Assembly: GCF_000223985.1 (NCBI RefSeq)
Contig: NZ_AFWV01000011.1
Coordinates: 124,001-188,000 of the forward strand
Direction of reading: 5' to 3'
Origin: Thiocapsa marina 5811
Lineage (GTDB): Bacteria > Pseudomonadota > Gammaproteobacteria > Chromatiales > Chromatiaceae
Length of the DNA: 64,000 nt
Shown here: piece by piece, positions 1 to 9,709 of the stretch
How the letters are laid out: each line of letters begins with the position of its first letter
How positions within the stretch are numbered: position 1 is the stretch's first letter
Translations under genes and position numbers: made by a program
The notes under the pieces: generated by a model
Told to the model about the DNA's origin: nothing
Database searches by the model: none
The model's input: the letters and a program-made list of their open reading frames with translations, nothing else

Positions 1-1532
1 TCGTAGTTCTTGGGCGCCCAGATCTTGTCGCCCACCCGCATACTGACCGGCGTGTCTTGGATGCTGGTGGTCAAGGAATAGCGCTCTGGCTTGGACAGGG
101 CAGCCAGATAAACCGCCGGTTTGACCAGCGAGCCGATCGAGCGCACCGAGTCGAGTGCTCGATTGAACCCGGCGTAGCCGGCCTCGCGGCCGCCGGCGAG
201 CGCAAGAACCTCGCCCTGGGCGACGGATGTGACCACTGCCGCGGCTTCGAGCGCGCCGGCCTTCATGCGCCGGGTCTTCTCCAACTCCGCAAGACGCGCG
301 GGAAGCGCCTTTTCGACCTCGGCCTGGACGGAAGGGTCGAGCGTCGTGAAGATGTTGAGCCCCTCCGACCTCAGATCCTCCTCGCGATAGTCACGTTGCA
401 ATTGGCGCCGCACCAACGAGATGAAATCCGGATAGGCGCCGACCACCCGCCCGCCACCCTCGGCGATCCCGAGCGGAGCGGCCTTCGCGGCCTGCGCATC
501 CGCGTCGCTGATCACCCCGTCGCGGGCCATGAGGTCCAGGACCAGATCGCGTCGCTTCTGCGCAGCCTGCGGATGACGACGCGGATCCAAGCTCGAAGGT
601 GCCTGGACCATTCCGACCAGGAGGGCGGTCTCGGGAACCCCGAGCTCTTCGAGTGGCTTGCCGAAGAAAAAGTCGCTCGCCAGACCGAAGCCGTGGATGG
701 CGCGGCTGCCGTCCTGTCCCAGGTAGATCTCGTTTGCATAGGCCTCGAGGATCTCGTCCTTGCTGTAACGACGCTCGAGCAGGAGCGCCATCAGGGCCTC
801 GTTGAATTTGCGCTCGAACGTCCGATCCGCGCTGAGGTAGAAGTTCTTGACCAGCTGCTGCGTCAGGGTGCTCGCACCCTCGACCACGCCGCCGGCGCGC
901 AGGTTACTGAACGCGGCACGCGCGATCCCTCGGGGGTCCACGCCGAGATGCCGATAGAAGCTGCGATCCTCCACCGCGATGAGGGTACCGACGAGCAGAT
1001 CCGGGATCTCCTTGCGACGCACCAGGACCCTGTCTTCGTTGTGCGTCGGGTAGATACTGGCGATCAACATCGGATCGAGCCGCACCAATGCGGGGGCGGG
1101 ACCGCCGGACACGTCCGCGAGCTGCGCCACGCGCCCGTCGGCGAGGTCGACCTGCAGTGTCCCACCGGGCTCTTCGCCATCCCAGAACCGGAAGGAGCGC
1201 GTGCGGATGAGAAAGCGGTCGCCGTCTCGACTGTAGCTCCCGGGTGCGGAAGGTGCCGCCGCGCGCCGGTAATTCAGACGATCCAGCTCGGCTTGGAGCT
1301 GATCGGCGAGCAGAGGCCGATCCGCGTAGAGCTCGAGCGGGCGCGCATAGACACGCGCAGGAAGCGCCCAGCGTTGCCCCTCGAACTTTCCGCGGACGAT
1401 ACGATCGAGATGGATACTGTAGAGGGTCCCGGCAAGGCCGACCCCGACAGCGATCAACAGAGCCCAGCGGAGCAGAAATCCGCCGAACCCGCGGCGCTTG
1501 CGCGCAGGTGCGGAACCTGGACGTCGGGCCAC
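1..1532 (-). CDS. mrcB: Penicillin-binding protein 1B, partial (C-terminus lies beyond the window)
   Basis: Bifunctional class A PBP that polymerises and cross-links peptidoglycan at the inner membrane. The frame runs off the left edge, so about 510 N-terminal residues are visible. They show a basic cytoplasmic tail, one membrane anchor (about residues 17-38), a UB2H-like segment typical of PBP1B (around residues 80-120), the glycosyltransferase-51 signature EDRSFYRHLG (about residue 187) with STLTQQLVKN further on, and the transpeptidase motif SIGSLVKP holding the catalytic Ser (about residue 467). The start is GTG at 1532, chosen because GGAGG sits seven bases upstream and no ATG is in frame. 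The UB2H segment separates it from PBP1A. The rest of the transpeptidase domain cannot be judged. Confidence 0.93.
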   Translation of the reverse strand, partial: MARRPGSAPARKRRGFGGFLLRWALLIAVGVGLAGTLYSIHLDRIVRGKFEGQRWALPARVYARPLELYADRPLLADQLQAELDRLNYRRAAAPSAPGSYSRDGDRFLIRTRSFRFWDGEEPGGTLQVDLADGRVAQLADVSGGPAPALVRLDPMLIASIYPTHNEDRVLVRRKEIPDLLVGTLIAVEDRSFYRHLGVDPRGIARAAFSNLRAGGVVEGASTLTQQLVKNFYLSADRTFERKFNEALMALLLERRYSKDEILEAYANEIYLGQDGSRAIHGFGLASDFFFGKPLEELGVPETALLVGMVQAPSSLDPRRHPQAAQKRRDLVLDLMARDGVISDADAQAAKAAPLGIAEGGGRVVGAYPDFISLVRRQLQRDYREEDLRSEGLNIFTTLDPSVQAEVEKALPARLAELEKTRRMKAGALEAAAVVTSVAQGEVLALAGGREAGYAGFNRALDSVRSIGSLVKPAVYLAALSKPERYSLTTSIQDTPVSMRVGDKIWAPKNY

Positions 1533-1778
1533 CTCAGCGCCTCCGCTCGGGGCGGGAGCCGAGCACGGAGGCGGCACATGGCCACGGGTCGCTCAACAAC
1601 GAAAACGGTACGAAACGCGAGCCGGAGAACATCGAATGGCCGGTCCTTTTCTGGAAGTTTCAGGTGCTTATGGTCCCACTTGCCGCAGAAGGATACAACC
1701 TGCACAGAGAAGTGGACGAGCGCGCAGGCCCTGCTGTAAGCGGTTCGAGCCAAGGGCAACGAGGCGCGGGGCAGACGC

Positions 1779-2567
1779 TCAGGTCTTGATGCCGACCCCG
1801 CGACGAAGGAGATACAAGCTGAACGCGCCCAACACGAGGATGAAGATCGCAATGATCCCGAAAGCGATCCCCACGGGGATGTCGCTGACCCCTTGTAGCC
1901 CGTAGCGGAAGGCGTTGACCATGTAGAGAACCGGATTGGCGAGCGACACGCCCTGCCAAAAGCCCGGCAACAGCTCGATCGAATAGAACACCCCGCCTAG
2001 ATAGGTCAGGGGCGTCAACACGAAGGTGGGCACGATCGAGATGTCGTCGAAGCTGTTGGCATAGATGGCGTTGATGAAGCCGCCGAGCGCAAAGAGAACC
2101 GCGGTCATGGTGATCACCAGCAAGGTGACGGCGACGCTGTGGATGCGGATCTCGGTGAAGATCATGGCAACCAGCATAACGGCCAGCCCCACCACCAGAC
2201 CACGGGCCACACCGCCGGCGACGTAGCCCGCCAGGATGACCCAGTCGGGTGCCGGGGAGACCAGCAGCTCCTCGATATAGCGCGAGAACTTGCTGCTGTA
2301 GAAGGACGACACGACATTGGAGTAGGCGTTGGTGATGACGCCCATCAAGACCAAACCCGGCACGATGAAGTCGAGATAATCCAGACCGCCCATGGTGCCG
2401 ATGCGATCGCCGATCAGACGTCCGAAGATCACGAAATAGAGCGTGGTCGTGATGACCGACGGCAGAATCGTCTGAACCCAGATCCGGGTAAACCGCAGGA
2501 TCTCCTTGACGAAGATCGTCTGGAAGCTGATCCAGTGACGATACCCGCCGACTCCTTGCCTGCTCAC
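1779..2567 (-). CDS. yadH: ABC-2 type permease, YadH-like
   Basis: Membrane subunit (262 aa) of an ABC exporter, paired with the ATPase encoded immediately upstream. Six hydrophobic segments are visible, with the ABC-2 signature region PLTYLGGVFYSIELLPGFWQ near the C-terminus. The GTG start at 2567 overlaps the ATPase stop as GTGA, which implies translational coupling. Length and gene order match YadG-YadH of E. coli (256 aa for YadH). The substrate of this family is not settled, so no cargo is proposed. Confidence 0.88.
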   Translation of the reverse strand: MSRQGVGGYRHWISFQTIFVKEILRFTRIWVQTILPSVITTTLYFVIFGRLIGDRIGTMGGLDYLDFIVPGLVLMGVITNAYSNVVSSFYSSKFSRYIEELLVSPAPDWVILAGYVAGGVARGLVVGLAVMLVAMIFTEIRIHSVAVTLLVITMTAVLFALGGFINAIYANSFDDISIVPTFVLTPLTYLGGVFYSIELLPGFWQGVSLANPVLYMVNAFRYGLQGVSDIPVGIAFGIIAIFILVLGAFSLYLLRRGVGIKT

Positions 2568-3541
2568 GCAATCACCTCGCGCGCGTCGTCGGGCGCGGTC
2601 GCCGGATCCGCGCTCGACCAGCCGGCGCCGGCACGGCGATCGACCATCTCGAGGAAGAGTCGCTCCAGGCGATTCTGTTTGTTGCGCAGGCTGATGACCT
2701 CGATCCCGTTGCGCGACAAGGCCTCGAAGAGACCGCTGATGGTGTGCCGACGGCTCATCTCGACCTCCAAGGTGCAGTCGTCGAGATGTTGGAGCACGAA
2801 ACCGCCGAGCTCGGGCAGCTCGGAGAGCCGACCCTTGAGATTCAACACGAAGGTCTCGGTGTTGAGACGGTCGAGCAAGGTCAACATGCTGGTTCGCTCG
2901 GCGATCTCGCCGTGGTTGATGATGGCGATGTTGCGGCAGAGACTCTCCGCTTCTTCGAGATAGTGGGTCGTGAGGATGATGGTCGTCCCGCGCGCGTTGA
3001 GCTCGCGCAGGAAGGTCCACATCGAGCGACGTATCTCGATATCGACGCCCGCGGTCGGCTCGTCGAGGATCAGCAGCCGCGGCTCGTGCACCAATGCCCG
3101 TGCAATCATCAAGCGGCGCTTCAGACCGCCCGAGAGCTTGCGCATCTCGGTGTCGCGACGGTCCCACAGATCGAGCTGCTTGAGATAGCGTTCGGCGCGC
3201 ACCTTCGCCTCGCGTCGCGGGATACCGTAGTAGCCGGCCTGATTGAGCACCACCTCCACCACCGGCAGGAAGAGATTGAAGTTGAACTCCTGCGGCACGA
3301 GGCCGATGAATGACTTGACCAGCTCGGGCGTGCGATCCTGATCCTCTCCGAAGACCTTCACCGTGCCGCCGGTCTTGTTCACCAACGAGGCGAGGATTCC
3401 GATAAAGGTGGACTTGCCTGCCCCGTTCGGTCCCAACAGCGCGAAGAAATCCCCCTCGTCGACGGTCAGGTCGATCCCCTTCAAGGCCTGGAAACCGCCT
3501 TTGTAGGTCTTGGTCAGCTGCTTTACGTCGAGTGCGGACAT
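2564..3541 (-). CDS. yadG: ABC transporter ATP-binding protein, YadG-like
   Basis: Cytoplasmic ATPase subunit (325 aa) driving the permease encoded next to it. Walker A is GPNGAGKST (residues 37-45), the Q-loop lies in LVPQEF, the ABC signature is LSGG (136-139) followed by LKRRLMIARA, Walker B is LLILDEPTAGVD (about 157-168) and the H-loop is TTHYLEEAE. The C-terminal ~100 residues resemble the accessory tail of ABC-2 ATPases. The ATG at 3541 is first in the operon; a 102 bp intergenic stretch separates it from the divergent TauE/SafE gene and must hold both promoters. Confidence 0.9.
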   Translation of the reverse strand: MSALDVKQLTKTYKGGFQALKGIDLTVDEGDFFALLGPNGAGKSTFIGILASLVNKTGGTVKVFGEDQDRTPELVKSFIGLVPQEFNFNLFLPVVEVVLNQAGYYGIPRREAKVRAERYLKQLDLWDRRDTEMRKLSGGLKRRLMIARALVHEPRLLILDEPTAGVDIEIRRSMWTFLRELNARGTTIILTTHYLEEAESLCRNIAIINHGEIAERTSMLTLLDRLNTETFVLNLKGRLSELPELGGFVLQHLDDCTLEVEMSRRHTISGLFEALSRNGIEVISLRNKQNRLERLFLEMVDRRAGAGWSSADPATAPDDAREVIA

Positions 3542-3643
3542 CGTGGTGTAGGCTAGGGCCTTCGTTTTCGGAACGTGGGTGGGAGGCGCAGATTGTAACC
3601 AGGTTCCCGGATTTCAACCTGAACGGCGAGGACGCAGACCCGA

Positions 3644-4405
3644 GTGGATTCCCCCGAGATCGCTTTGATCCTGTTCGGCCTCGCGCTGCTCGCGGGCTTC
3701 GTCGATGCCATCGCCGGCGGCGGCGGACTCATCACCATCCCGGCCCTGCTTTGGGCCGGTCTGAGTCCGGTCGAAAGCCTGGCGACCAACAAGGCGCAGG
3801 CGGTCTTCGGCAGCGGCAGCGCGACGATCCACTTCATGCGCAAGGGCATGATCGAGCCGCGCGGCGCCGCCTTCACGGTCGCCTGCACATTCGTCGGCGC
3901 CGCGCTGGGCGCGATCCTGGTCCAGCAGATCGACAGCGCTGCGCTGCAGCGCCTGATCCCGATACTGCTGGTCGGGTTCGCACTCTACTTTCTCTTCTCG
4001 CCGCGGGTCTCGGATCTGGACTCGCACCAGCGGCTGTCCACACCGGCCTTCGCCATGACGGTCGGCGTCGGAGTCGGCTTCTACGACGGCTTCTTCGGCC
4101 CGGGCACGGGGACCTTCTTCGCGATGGGCTATGTCGCGCTGCTCGGCTACAACATGCGCCGCGCAACCGCCCACACCAAGCTGCTCAATTTCACGAGCAA
4201 CCTAACGGCGCTGACTTTTTTCATGATCGGCGGACACGTCGTCTGGATCGTCGCCGCCTCGATGGCCCTCGGCCAGCTTCTCGGGGCTTGGTTGGGATCG
4301 CATCTGGTGCTCAAGCACGGAGCAGTGCTGGTGCGTCCGATCTTGGTCGTGTCCTCGGTCCTGATCTCGCTCAAGATCCTCTTGGATCAGTTCAACGGGG
4401 CCTGA
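3644..4405 (+). CDS. TSUP (TauE/SafE, YfcA-like) sulfite/organosulfur anion permease
   Basis: Integral membrane protein of 253 aa with about eight hydrophobic segments. The internal duplication typical of the TSUP family is seen in the glycine-rich repeats GFVDAIAGGGGLITIPAL near the N-terminus and GFYDGFFGPGTGTFF in the second half. Relatives move sulfite, sulfoacetate or related anions; YfcA is the closest E. coli style. The start is GTG at 3644; a GAGGA lies about 11 bases upstream, a little far. Its 3' end overlaps the convergent hypothetical gene by 19 bp. A sulfur role would fit the persulfide-dioxygenase-like gene nearby, but that is inference. Confidence 0.85.
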   Translation: MDSPEIALILFGLALLAGFVDAIAGGGGLITIPALLWAGLSPVESLATNKAQAVFGSGSATIHFMRKGMIEPRGAAFTVACTFVGAALGAILVQQIDSAALQRLIPILLVGFALYFLFSPRVSDLDSHQRLSTPAFAMTVGVGVGFYDGFFGPGTGTFFAMGYVALLGYNMRRATAHTKLLNFTSNLTALTFFMIGGHVVWIVAASMALGQLLGAWLGSHLVLKHGAVLVRPILVVSSVLISLKILLDQFNGA

Positions 4406-4998
4406 CCCATTGCGCGGGCGGCGGCCTGTCGAGCGAGCGCCGCGCGCGAGAGCCAGAACAAGGCCGGATCGTCCTCGGGCGCGAGCTCGCCGTCGCGCAT
4501 GATCAGCAAGCCGTCGGACACCGTCCAGGTCGCGACGCCGTCGCCGGTCTCTTCCATCTGCTCCGAGGTCCGCGGACCATCGGCCCGAACGACACGCCCC
4601 TCCACCCAATCGCGCATCAAGGGATGGTAGATGCGGCGATACGATACCTTGACCGCGCGCAGCTCGTCGCCAACCAGAAACAGGGTCACGGAGGATGCAG
4701 GCACCCCGTTGAAGGCGCCGATCTCCGCGGCACAGAGACGGTCGCCGAAGGGATTCGCCCCGTCGGCACATTGAAACTCGAGCTTCGGGAAGGTCTCGCG
4801 GATCTGGGCCTCGGTCAGGACGCCGGTGAAGGCATCCAAGGCCGCGTTCAGCTCCGGCTTCCCGAGGAGGAACATCAGGGCGAGATCGGTGCGCCGCTGA
4901 CCGTCTTCGGTAAAGGCCAGCCAATAAAAAGGGCCGAAGACAAGCGCCAGCATGAGGAGCGTCTTGTAGAGCCGGGGAAGCTTGAGATCATTTCGCAT
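4387..4998 (-). CDS. Hypothetical membrane-anchored protein
   Basis: A 203 aa protein that I do not recognise. It begins with a short basic stretch and one strong hydrophobic segment (about residues 10-28), which suggests an inner-membrane anchor with the rest in the periplasm. The soluble part is mixed alpha/beta with two cysteines (near residues 76 and 88) that could form a disulfide, and an Ala-rich C-terminus. It is convergent with the TSUP permease and overlaps its last 19 bases. The start is ATG at 4998; no strong ribosome site is obvious. Confidence 0.7.
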   Translation of the reverse strand: MRNDLKLPRLYKTLLMLALVFGPFYWLAFTEDGQRRTDLALMFLLGKPELNAALDAFTGVLTEAQIRETFPKLEFQCADGANPFGDRLCAAEIGAFNGVPASSVTLFLVGDELRAVKVSYRRIYHPLMRDWVEGRVVRADGPRTSEQMEETGDGVATWTVSDGLLIMRDGELAPEDDPALFWLSRAALARQAAARAMGQAPLN

Positions 4999-5174
4999 GG
5001 CGGCATTCTAACGGGAAGCGCGGATCGAGACCCAAGAACCTTCGCTCGACTGCCGACACTCGCTTCAAACCCCGGCGCGTATCCCTGCCGCGACCGCCCG
5101 GCACCGCACCGCCCACAGGCGGCTCCCGAGGACTCGAGATAACCCTCGCAAAGGCACTTTCAACGGAGGACCCG

Positions 5175-5924
5175 ATGCTGTTCAAACAACTGTTCGAGCC
5201 GATTTCCAGCACCTACACCTATCTACTCGGCTGCGAAGAGACGGGAGATGCGATCCTGATCGACCCCGTGCTGCCCACCTGGCAGCGGGACCTGACCGAG
5301 ATCTCCAAGCTCGGATTGAAGCTGGTCTACACGCTCGATACGCACGTCCACGCGGATCACATTACCTCCGCACGCACGCTCAAACGCGAGGCGGGCAGCC
5401 GGATCGCACATCCCGCAATCGACGCTCTCGCCTGCGTCGATGTGCCGATCGAGGAAGGGACACCGCTCGCGGTCGGCCGTCTGCGTATCGACCCGCTGTT
5501 CACGCCCGGCCACACCGACGGCCATCACGCTTACCGGATCGGAGAGCGGGTGCTCACGGGCGATGCACTGCTGATCGACGCCTGCGGTCGAACCGATTTC
5601 CAAAGCGGCGACCCGACCGCCTTGTATCATAGCGTGGCCGGCAAGCTCTTCTCGCTGCCCGAAGAGACACTGGTCTACCCCGGCCACGACTACGAAGGAC
5701 GCTGGGTCTCGAGCATCGCGCAGGAGAAGACACGCAACCCGCGCCTCGGCGGCAACCGCTCGCTCGAGTCCTTCGTCGAGCTGATGAACGGGCTGAATCT
5801 CGCCTATCCGAAGTTCATCGACTATGCCGTGCCCGGCAACCGGGAATGCGGCGTCTGTCCGCCCGGAGTACCGGACAACCTCAGCCAATATTGCGACCAG
5901 ATCGGGGAGAGCCGGCAGGGCTGA
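5175..5924 (+). CDS. MBL-fold hydrolase, ETHE1/persulfide dioxygenase-like
   Basis: Metallo-beta-lactamase fold enzyme of 249 aa. The metal motif THVHADH (about residues 56-62), GHTDGH (about 115-120), the Asp in TGDALLIDACGRTDF and YPGHDYEGR match the ETHE1/Blh group, which oxidises glutathione persulfide to sulfite with one Fe(II), rather than glyoxalase II. The ATG has GGAGGA eight bases upstream. Sulfite produced by such an enzyme could be exported by the neighbouring TSUP permease (inference). A GC-rich hairpin follows the gene. Glyoxalase II is the alternative but the GRTDF and GNRECGVCPPG features argue against it. Confidence 0.87.
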   Translation: MLFKQLFEPISSTYTYLLGCEETGDAILIDPVLPTWQRDLTEISKLGLKLVYTLDTHVHADHITSARTLKREAGSRIAHPAIDALACVDVPIEEGTPLAVGRLRIDPLFTPGHTDGHHAYRIGERVLTGDALLIDACGRTDFQSGDPTALYHSVAGKLFSLPEETLVYPGHDYEGRWVSSIAQEKTRNPRLGGNRSLESFVELMNGLNLAYPKFIDYAVPGNRECGVCPPGVPDNLSQYCDQIGESRQG

Positions 5925-5947
5925 GGAGCCCTCGGCGTGTCCATTCA

Positions 5948-5976
5948 GGCGGCGGCGCTCCATTCGCGCCGCCGCC
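5948..5976 (+). terminator. Strong GC hairpin after the MBL gene
   Basis: A perfect 11-bp stem (GGCGGCGGCGC paired with GCGCCGCCGCC) around a 7-nt loop begins 23 bases after the stop codon. No T-run follows, so it is either a U-less terminator or an mRNA-stabilising hairpin. Confidence 0.4.
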
Positions 5977-6153
5977 CGGCGCTTGCCCCCGCACCCGCCC
6001 CCCACGGCTTTGCGGTCGCGCGGGACCGGATCAACCACAAGCCGGAGCACGCGGCCACACACCGGACCCATGGCATCGATTCGGCCTCGATCACCGCACC
6101 CGCAGCTCTGGTAGACTCCGGGGAAGATAAATCGTCGCTTTTCGACATCGGAC

Positions 6154-6981
6154 ATGACCACGGAATCCTTGAAAGACACCATCAAGCGCGAGCTGCCGAC
6201 CTGGCTGCGCGAGGATCCTGCGTTCCGGACCTATGTCCTCGAATTGACACGGGACGAGTACGCCGACCGAAGAGAGACCGGGGATCGATTTTACGAGCTG
6301 CTTGGCGAGCTACGTCGCGACCGCGAGAAGCAGGAGCGGAAGTGGGAAGCGAACCAGGCCGAGCTTGAGCGCATGCGCGAGGAGCAAGCGCAAAAATGGG
6401 AGCAGCAGAACCGCCGTTGGGACGAGAACCAAGCCGAGTGGCGACGTCTTTGGGACGAGAACCGAGCCGAGCAGAGTCGTCTTTGGGAAGAAAGCCGGGC
6501 GGACAGCAACCGCCGCTGGGACGCGAACCAAGAAGAGTTGAAGCGGCTGCACAACGAAATCATGGCGCAGGCACAGAAATTCGATCGCGGCATCGGTGCG
6601 CTCGGCTCGCGTTGGGGGCTTCAATCCGAGAAGGCGTTCCGCGATGCGCTGGCCGCCATCCTGGAGCAGAGCTTCGACGTGCAGGTCGTCAATGTCACCG
6701 ACTACGACGACTCGGGCGAGGTCTTCGGCCGTCCGGACCAGATCGAGCTGGATGTCATCATCAAGAACGGGCTGCTGCTGATCTGCGAGCTGAAGTCCTC
6801 GATCGACAAGGCCGGCATGTACATCTTCGAGCGCAAGGCGCGTTTCTACGAGCGGCGCCACGAGCGCAAGGCCGATCGCCTGATCGTGATCTCGCCGATG
6901 ATCGACGCCCGAGCCCGCAAGGTCGGCGAGCGGCTGGGGATCGAGATGTATGGGGACTCGTCCGAGGTCGAGGCCGTCTGA
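6154..6981 (+). CDS. DUF3782-type protein: coiled-coil repeats plus PD-(D/E)XK nuclease-like domain
   Basis: Protein of 275 aa. Residues ~1-45 form a short N-terminal region; residues ~50-135 are a charged helix containing four consecutive 11-residue units of the type WDENxAExxRL (6418-6549), preceded by degenerate copies. The C-terminal ~120 residues look like a PD-(D/E)XK fold: IELDVIIKNG supplies the Asp, and LLICELKSS the Glu-x-Lys, with a preceding helix (GLQSEKAFRDALAAIL). This layout matches the DUF3782 family, whose biological role is unknown; nuclease activity is inferred from the motif only. The ATG at 6154 fits the start of the conserved region. Its stop TGA lies in the string TGAACCGCGTC, which resembles the end of the interspersed repeat described elsewhere. 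Confidence 0.8.
   Translation: MTTESLKDTIKRELPTWLREDPAFRTYVLELTRDEYADRRETGDRFYELLGELRRDREKQERKWEANQAELERMREEQAQKWEQQNRRWDENQAEWRRLWDENRAEQSRLWEESRADSNRRWDANQEELKRLHNEIMAQAQKFDRGIGALGSRWGLQSEKAFRDALAAILEQSFDVQVVNVTDYDDSGEVFGRPDQIELDVIIKNGLLLICELKSSIDKAGMYIFERKARFYERRHERKADRLIVISPMIDARARKVGERLGIEMYGDSSEVEAV
6418..6549 (+). repeat. Four 33-bp in-frame tandem repeats
   Basis: Trp codons open each unit at 6418, 6451, 6484 and 6517, exactly 33 bp apart. The units are imperfect at DNA level but keep the W-D/E-x-N/S-x-A/E pattern. They encode a hendecad-type helical repeat. Confidence 0.85.
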
Positions 6982-7011
6982 ACCGCGTCTCCCCTCAGCG
7001 TCTTGCAGGCC

Positions 7012-9600
7012 ATGGATAAACCAGACCAGAGTGCGCACACCCCGGTGATGCAGCAGTACCTCCGCCTCAAGGCGGAGTACCCGGACATGCTGCTCTTTTA
7101 TCGGATGGGCGATTTCTACGAGCTGTTCTTCGAGGACGCCGAGCGGGCCGCCCGGCTGCTCGACATCACGCTGACCAAGCGGGGCCAATCGGCGGGCCGA
7201 CCGATCCCGATGGCGGGCGTACCCTACCACGCCGCCGAGGCCTATCTGGCGCGCCTGGTCCGCAAGGGTGTCTCTGTCGCGATCTGCGAGCAGGTCGGCG
7301 ACCCGGCCAAGAGTAAGGGGCCGGTCGAGCGCAAGGTGGTGCGCTTGGTCACGCCCGGGACCCTGACCGACGAGGCCTTGCTCGACGATCGGCGCGAGAA
7401 CCTGCTGGCGGCGATCGCCGAGGGGCGCGACGGCTACGGCCTGGCCTTTTCGGAGCTCTCGAGCGGGCGATTCTCGGTCCTGGAGGTCGCCACCCGCGAA
7501 GCGCTGGCGAGCGAGCTGGAGCGCTTGAAACCGGCCGAGCTACTCGTCGGCGAGGACAGCCGGCTCCCCGAGGCGCTGCGCATCGACCGCGGCGTCACCC
7601 GCCGCCCGAGCTGGCACTTCGAGCGCGACACCGGCGAGCGTCTGCTCTGCGATCAATTTGGTACCCGCGATCTGAACGGCTTCGGCTGCGCGGGGCTGGA
7701 TCTCGCCATCGGCGCTGCGGGTTGTCTGCTGCAGTATGTCCGCGACACCCAGTTCGCCGCCCTGCCCCATCTGCGCGGGCTCACCACCGAGCAGCGCGAC
7801 GATGCCCTGATCCTGGACGCCGCGACCCGGCGCAACCTCGAGATCACCGAGAGTCTCGGCGGGCGGCCCGAGCACACGCTGGCCGGCGTGCTCGACTGCA
7901 CCGCAACCGCGATGGGCAGCCGTTTGCTGCGACGCTGGCTCGGACGGCCTTTGCGCTCGCGATCGGATGTGCAGTCGCGTCATGCCGCGATCGGCACCCT
8001 GATCGACACGGGCGTCCACACCGACTTGCAGACGGTCCTCGCCGGGATCGGGGATCTCGAGCGCATCCTCTCGCGTATCGCACTGCGCTCGGCACGTCCG
8101 CGGGATCTCGCCGCGCTGCGCGATGCACTGGCCGTGCTGCCGGATCTGCGTGCACCGCTCGACGGCTGCGACGACCCCTTGCTCATGACTCTCGCCGAAG
8201 CGGCCGGGACACATCCCGATGTCCTCGACCTGCTGCGACGCGCGATCATCCCCCAACCGCCCATGCTGATCCGCGACGGCGGCGTCATTGCATCCGGTCT
8301 CGATGCGGAGCTCGATCGCCTGCGCGAGCTCTCGAGCAACGCGGACCGTTTTCTACTCGATCTGGAGACCCGCGAGCGCGAGCGTACCGGCATCCCCGGG
8401 CTGAAGGTCGGCTACAACCGGGTCCACGGCTATTTCATCGAGCTTGGTCGCAGTCAGGCCGATCAGGTCCCGGAGGACTACATCCGCCGCCAGACGCTCA
8501 AGGGCGCCGAGCGCTATGTCACGCCGGAGCTTAAACGCTTCGAGGACGAGGTGCTCAGCAGTCGCGAGCGGGCGTTGGCCCGCGAGAAGGCACTCTACGA
8601 GGATCTGCTCGGCACCCTCGCCGAGTCGATCGCTCCGTTGCAGACGAGCGCCGAGGCGATCGCGACCCTGGACGTGCTGGCCAACCTGGCCGAGCGCGCG
8701 CGGGCCTTGGACTGGTCTCGACCGCATCTCACGGACGAGGCCATCATCGAGATCGAAGACGGGCGCCATCCCGTGGTGGAGACGGTGCTGGACGCCCCCT
8801 TTATCGCCAACGGTCTGCGTCTGGATCGCCGCCGCCGGATGCTGGTCATCACCGGACCCAACATGGGCGGCAAATCGACCTACATGCGCCAGAACGCACT
8901 GATCGTACTGCTCGCCTACAGCGGGAGCTACGTCCCGGCGCGCATCGCGACCATCGGCCCGATCGATCGCATCTTCTCGCGGATCGGCGCCTCCGACGAT
9001 CTCGCCGGCGGGCGTTCGACCTTCATGGTGGAGATGGAAGAGACGGCCAACATCCTCAACAACGCGACCGCGCGGAGTCTGGTCTTGATGGACGAGGTCG
9101 GACGCGGCACGAGCACCTTCGACGGGCTCTCGCTCGCCTGGTCCTGCGCGGTGGAGCTGGCCACACGCATCGGCGCCTACGGTCTCTTTGCGACCCACTA
9201 CTTCGAGCTGACGACCTTGCCGGAAGAATATCCGGGCATCGCCAACGTCCACCTCGACGCGGTCGAGCATGGCGAGCGCATCGTCTTCATGCACGCCTTA
9301 CGAGAGGGTCCGGCCAATCAGAGCTACGGTTTGGCGGTGGCCGCGCTCGCGGGCGTCCCGGCCAAGGTCATCGCCAGGGCACGCGAGCGGCTCCGCGAGT
9401 TGGAAGCGGGCGCGCGGCGGCACGCGGAACGGGATGCCGTTCAACTCTCGCTGTTTCCGCCGGATCCCGAGCCCGCTGCGCCGCATCCGCTTGTGGAGAC
9501 GCTGGCCGCCATCGAGCCGGATACCTTGACGCCCCGCGAGGCATTGGAGTTGGTCTATCGCCTGAAGGATCTGACGGCCGATCGAGTGTCCACTCCCTGA
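7012..9600 (+). CDS. mutS: DNA mismatch repair ATPase MutS
   Basis: Recognises mismatches and starts methyl-directed repair with MutL. 862 aa from the ATG at 7012, close to the usual 850-870. The N-terminus [12 protein letters not shown] and the mismatch-reading Phe-x-Glu in [11 protein letters not shown] are present. Walker [11 protein letters not shown] (about residue 614), the DEVGRGTST Walker B and the [11 protein letters not shown] motif are all intact, so the protein should be functional. A TTG at 7003 would add three residues, but the ATG matches the family start better. It stands alone on the plus strand, following the nuclease-like gene by 30 bp and converging on the PP2C operon. Confidence 0.97.
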   Translation: MDKPDQSAHTPVMQQYLRLKAEYPDMLLFYRMGDFYELFFEDAERAARLLDITLTKRGQSAGRPIPMAGVPYHAAEAYLARLVRKGVSVAICEQVGDPAKSKGPVERKVVRLVTPGTLTDEALLDDRRENLLAAIAEGRDGYGLAFSELSSGRFSVLEVATREALASELERLKPAELLVGEDSRLPEALRIDRGVTRRPSWHFERDTGERLLCDQFGTRDLNGFGCAGLDLAIGAAGCLLQYVRDTQFAALPHLRGLTTEQRDDALILDAATRRNLEITESLGGRPEHTLAGVLDCTATAMGSRLLRRWLGRPLRSRSDVQSRHAAIGTLIDTGVHTDLQTVLAGIGDLERILSRIALRSARPRDLAALRDALAVLPDLRAPLDGCDDPLLMTLAEAAGTHPDVLDLLRRAIIPQPPMLIRDGGVIASGLDAELDRLRELSSNADRFLLDLETRERERTGIPGLKVGYNRVHGYFIELGRSQADQVPEDYIRRQTLKGAERYVTPELKRFEDEVLSSRERALAREKALYEDLLGTLAESIAPLQTSAEAIATLDVLANLAERARALDWSRPHLTDEAIIEIEDGRHPVVETVLDAPFIANGLRLDRRRRMLVITGPNMGGKSTYMRQNALIVLLAYSGSYVPARIATIGPIDRIFSRIGASDDLAGGRSTFMVEMEETANILNNATARSLVLMDEVGRGTSTFDGLSLAWSCAVELATRIGAYGLFATHYFELTTLPEEYPGIANVHLDAVEHGERIVFMHALREGPANQSYGLAVAALAGVPAKVIARARERLRELEAGARRHAERDAVQLSLFPPDPEPAAPHPLVETLAAIEPDTLTPREALELVYRLKDLTADRVSTP

Positions 9601-9655
9601 GAATCTGCCCGCGGTGATGTCGGTCGCGGCGCGGTTTGGTCGAAACGGCGGGATT

Positions 9656-9681
9656 GCCGGGGTGCGTAAGCCCGCCCCGGC
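9656..9681. terminator. Hairpin between convergent mutS and PP2C genes
   Basis: A 7-bp stem GCCGGGG/CCCCGGC with a 12-nt loop sits in the 109 bp between the two convergent genes. No T-run is present on either side, so only its position supports a terminator role. Confidence 0.35.
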
Positions 9682-9709
9682 CTCCCGGTCGGTGCAACGA
9701 GGGAAACCG

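Noticed and set aside
57-1739. Long plus-strand frame over the PBP1B region
   Set aside because: The minus strand encodes clear glycosyltransferase and transpeptidase motifs; the plus frame is a GC-codon shadow.
1660-2571. Second minus-strand frame over the YadH permease
   Set aside because: Arg/His-rich shadow translation without hydrophobic helices.
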